Assembly: GCA_900769735.1 (NCBI GenBank)
Contig: CAAGHY010000197.1
Span: 1-14,941, forward strand
Origin: Rikenellaceae bacterium
Lineage (GTDB): Bacteria > Bacteroidota > Bacteroidia > Bacteroidales > UBA932
Length of the DNA: 14,941 bases
Direction: 5' to 3'
Of the stretch, positions 13,682 through 14,941 are shown piece after piece. Below the pieces are notes generated by a model. That model searched no databases, was not told where the DNA came from, and was given only the letters and a program-made list of their open reading frames with translations. A program made the translations under genes and the position numbers. Numbering within the stretch: position 1 is the first letter of the stretch; every line of letters begins with the position of its first letter.

Positions 13682-14854
13682 ATGATCTTGCGTAAATATA
13701 TTCCAGCTATAGCTGCGTCGCTCATAATGCTTGCATCGTGCACACCTGCACGGGTACAGCGTACAGATGAAGCGTTGGGCGCCATTATGGATGAATACAA
13801 GATAGTGGGCCTTGCAGTAGCCGTTGTAAAGGACGGAGAATTCTTGTACAACAAATCATTCGGATACAAGAATCTTGAAACCGGAACTCCCCTATCCAAT
13901 GGTGATATTGTAAGAATTGCATCAGTTTCAAAATCTTTTACTGCTACTGCCCTTATGCAATTTGTTGATAAAGGGGTCATTTCATTGGACGATGATGTGA
14001 GTGATCTGATTGGATTCAGAGTCAGGAATCCCCATCATCCCGATATTCCAATCACTCTTAAAATGATCCTCTCACACACTTCCAGCATCATGGACAAGGA
14101 GGATGATTATTTCACATTGGACCATATCAATCCGGCAGTCAATGGGGATTGCACAGATTCTTACTACACATACGCCCCCGGTGAGCAGTACAACTATTCA
14201 AATATGGCAATAAATCTTGCCGGAGCAATAATTGAGAAACTGTCGGGAGTAAGATTTGATGATTATATAAGGGAAAACATTATCTGGAAACTGGGACTTT
14301 ACGGCGGACATAATGTTGACTCCCTGGATGCCGGAAAATTTGCAACAATCTACAAGAATATAAATGGAGAATACGTTGCATCTGACGGTCCGTACAAAAG
14401 CCGTTCTGAAGATATGCCAAATTACATTATTGGATACTCCGCTCCAATCTTTTCACCAACAGGTGGTGTAAAGATGTCTGTAGAGGATCTTGCAAAATAT
14501 ATGATGATGCATATCAATTACGGTGAATTGAACGGCGTACGCATAATTTCAACAGAAAGCGCCAAAGCAATGCAGACTCCTGTTCCATTCACAAAAGAAG
14601 GGGCTATAAACACATATTGTCTTGGATTGGGGCAATTGCCTTACCAGACGGATGATCCAAAATATAATGTACCAGGGAATTATCTTATAGGACATTCCGC
14701 AGGATCATACGGACTGAGTGGAATAATGATCTGGAGCCCATCTGACAAGTGGGGAATAGTTGCAATGGCAACCGGACTTACTGCAGTTCCAGGAAGAAGT
14801 TTCCTTCAACACATTACCACTGAAATATATCACGCCTGTGTGGAAGAAAAGTAA
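13682..14854 (+). CDS. Class C beta-lactamase-fold serine hydrolase, lipoprotein (tandem copy 2)
   Basis: A 390-residue paralogue of the preceding gene. The ATG at 13682 is chosen because it gives a proper lipoprotein signal (lipobox LASC, Cys20) aligned with copy 1; the longer open frame from 13646 would overlap copy 1 and add charged residues before the signal. Motifs: S81-V-S-K84 and Y172-S-N174 are intact. The third motif reads H338-S-A340, against HTG in copy 1, so the strand next to the active site has changed, suggesting a different substrate or activity. There are small insertions near 141 and in the segment before the third motif (around 318-332). No promoter or terminator is seen in the 20-base gap, so both copies are most likely co-transcribed. 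Confidence 0.92.
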   Translation: MILRKYIPAIAASLIMLASCTPARVQRTDEALGAIMDEYKIVGLAVAVVKDGEFLYNKSFGYKNLETGTPLSNGDIVRIASVSKSFTATALMQFVDKGVISLDDDVSDLIGFRVRNPHHPDIPITLKMILSHTSSIMDKEDDYFTLDHINPAVNGDCTDSYYTYAPGEQYNYSNMAINLAGAIIEKLSGVRFDDYIRENIIWKLGLYGGHNVDSLDAGKFATIYKNINGEYVASDGPYKSRSEDMPNYIIGYSAPIFSPTGGVKMSVEDLAKYMMMHINYGELNGVRIISTESAKAMQTPVPFTKEGAINTYCLGLGQLPYQTDDPKYNVPGNYLIGHSAGSYGLSGIMIWSPSDKWGIVAMATGLTAVPGRSFLQHITTEIYHACVEEK

Positions 14855-14870
14855 TAGGAACTTATAAAAG

Positions 14871-14905
14871 AAAAAAGCCTCAGACTTCTCTGAGGCTTTT
14901 TCTTT
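14871..14905. terminator. Bidirectional terminator between hydrolase operon and tRNA
   Basis: GCCTCAGA (14877-14884), loop CTTC, TCTGAGGC (14889-14896), flanked by six A on the left and a T-rich run on the right. The stem lies 22 bases after the stop codon of the hydrolase gene and, for the minus strand, about 10 bases beyond the tRNA 3' end, so it can end transcripts from both sides. Confidence 0.9.
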
Positions 14906-14906
14906 G

Positions 14907-14941
14907 AGCGGAAAACGAGGCTCGAACTCGCGACCCCAACC
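14907..14941 (-). tRNA. tRNA-Gly (likely GCC anticodon), 3' part only
   Basis: The minus strand reads from GGTTG (3' side of the anticodon stem), variable loop GGGTC, T-stem GCGAG, T-loop TTCGAGC, T-stem CTCGT, acceptor TTTCCGC and a T discriminator at 14907. The CCA end is not encoded. The sequence is very close to the 3' half of bacterial tRNA-Gly(GCC), e.g. the E. coli gene, and U73 is the glycine discriminator. The anticodon lies outside the window, so the GCC assignment is by similarity. Confidence 0.8.

Noticed and set aside
12501..14854. Genuine AmpC-type antibiotic beta-lactamases
   Set aside because: They are lipoproteins with H-T-G/H-S-A third motifs and resemble the broad esterase/DD-peptidase branch; nothing in the sequence points to antibiotic hydrolysis.

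Overview
The window looks like chromosomal DNA from a member of the order Bacteroidales. The ribosomal proteins, the SusE-less peptidase set and the lipoprotein signals are all of Bacteroidota type. Nearly every transcription unit also carries a TAnnTTTG (-7) promoter box, with a clear TTTG (-33) partner in front of rplC. I cannot place it to genus.

Layout. Positions 1-75 are the right end of an IS3-family insertion sequence entering from the left (transposase C-terminus plus terminal inverted repeat). Positions 136-2533 hold two minus-strand genes: a class C beta-lactamase-fold lipoprotein hydrolase and, upstream of it, a LysO-type lysine exporter with an unusual hydrophilic linker. Positions 2534-2939 are a gene-free stretch containing two different tandem imperfect repeats and a terminator. 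Positions 2940-6840 are a minus-strand ribosomal operon, rplC-rplD-rplW-rplB-rpsS-rplV-rpsC, with its own strong promoter and its own terminator. Divergent from it on the plus strand are a PurF-like amidophosphoribosyltransferase paralogue that lacks the N-terminal catalytic cysteine (7162-8583) and a secreted M28-type metallopeptidase (8657-10747). A C69 dipeptidase (minus, 10787-12418) converges on the M28 gene and shares a bidirectional terminator with it. From a shared divergent promoter region, two tandem paralogous class C-type lipoprotein hydrolases run to 14854. A bidirectional terminator and the 3' part of a minus-strand tRNA-Gly close the window.

Main points. The S10-type ribosomal cluster is cut at both ends: rpsJ is not upstream of rplC and rplP/rpmC/rpsQ do not follow rpsC. 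Yet the seven genes form a tidy promoter-to-terminator unit, and the odd repeats lie right at the rpsC-side boundary. The right half is a peptide-processing neighbourhood (M28 peptidase, C69 dipeptidase, two serine hydrolases of the DD-peptidase/beta-lactamase fold; a third such hydrolase sits at the left end), all with export signals. This suggests work on peptides or cell-wall fragments in the periplasm. I see no CRISPR array, phage genes or defence system.
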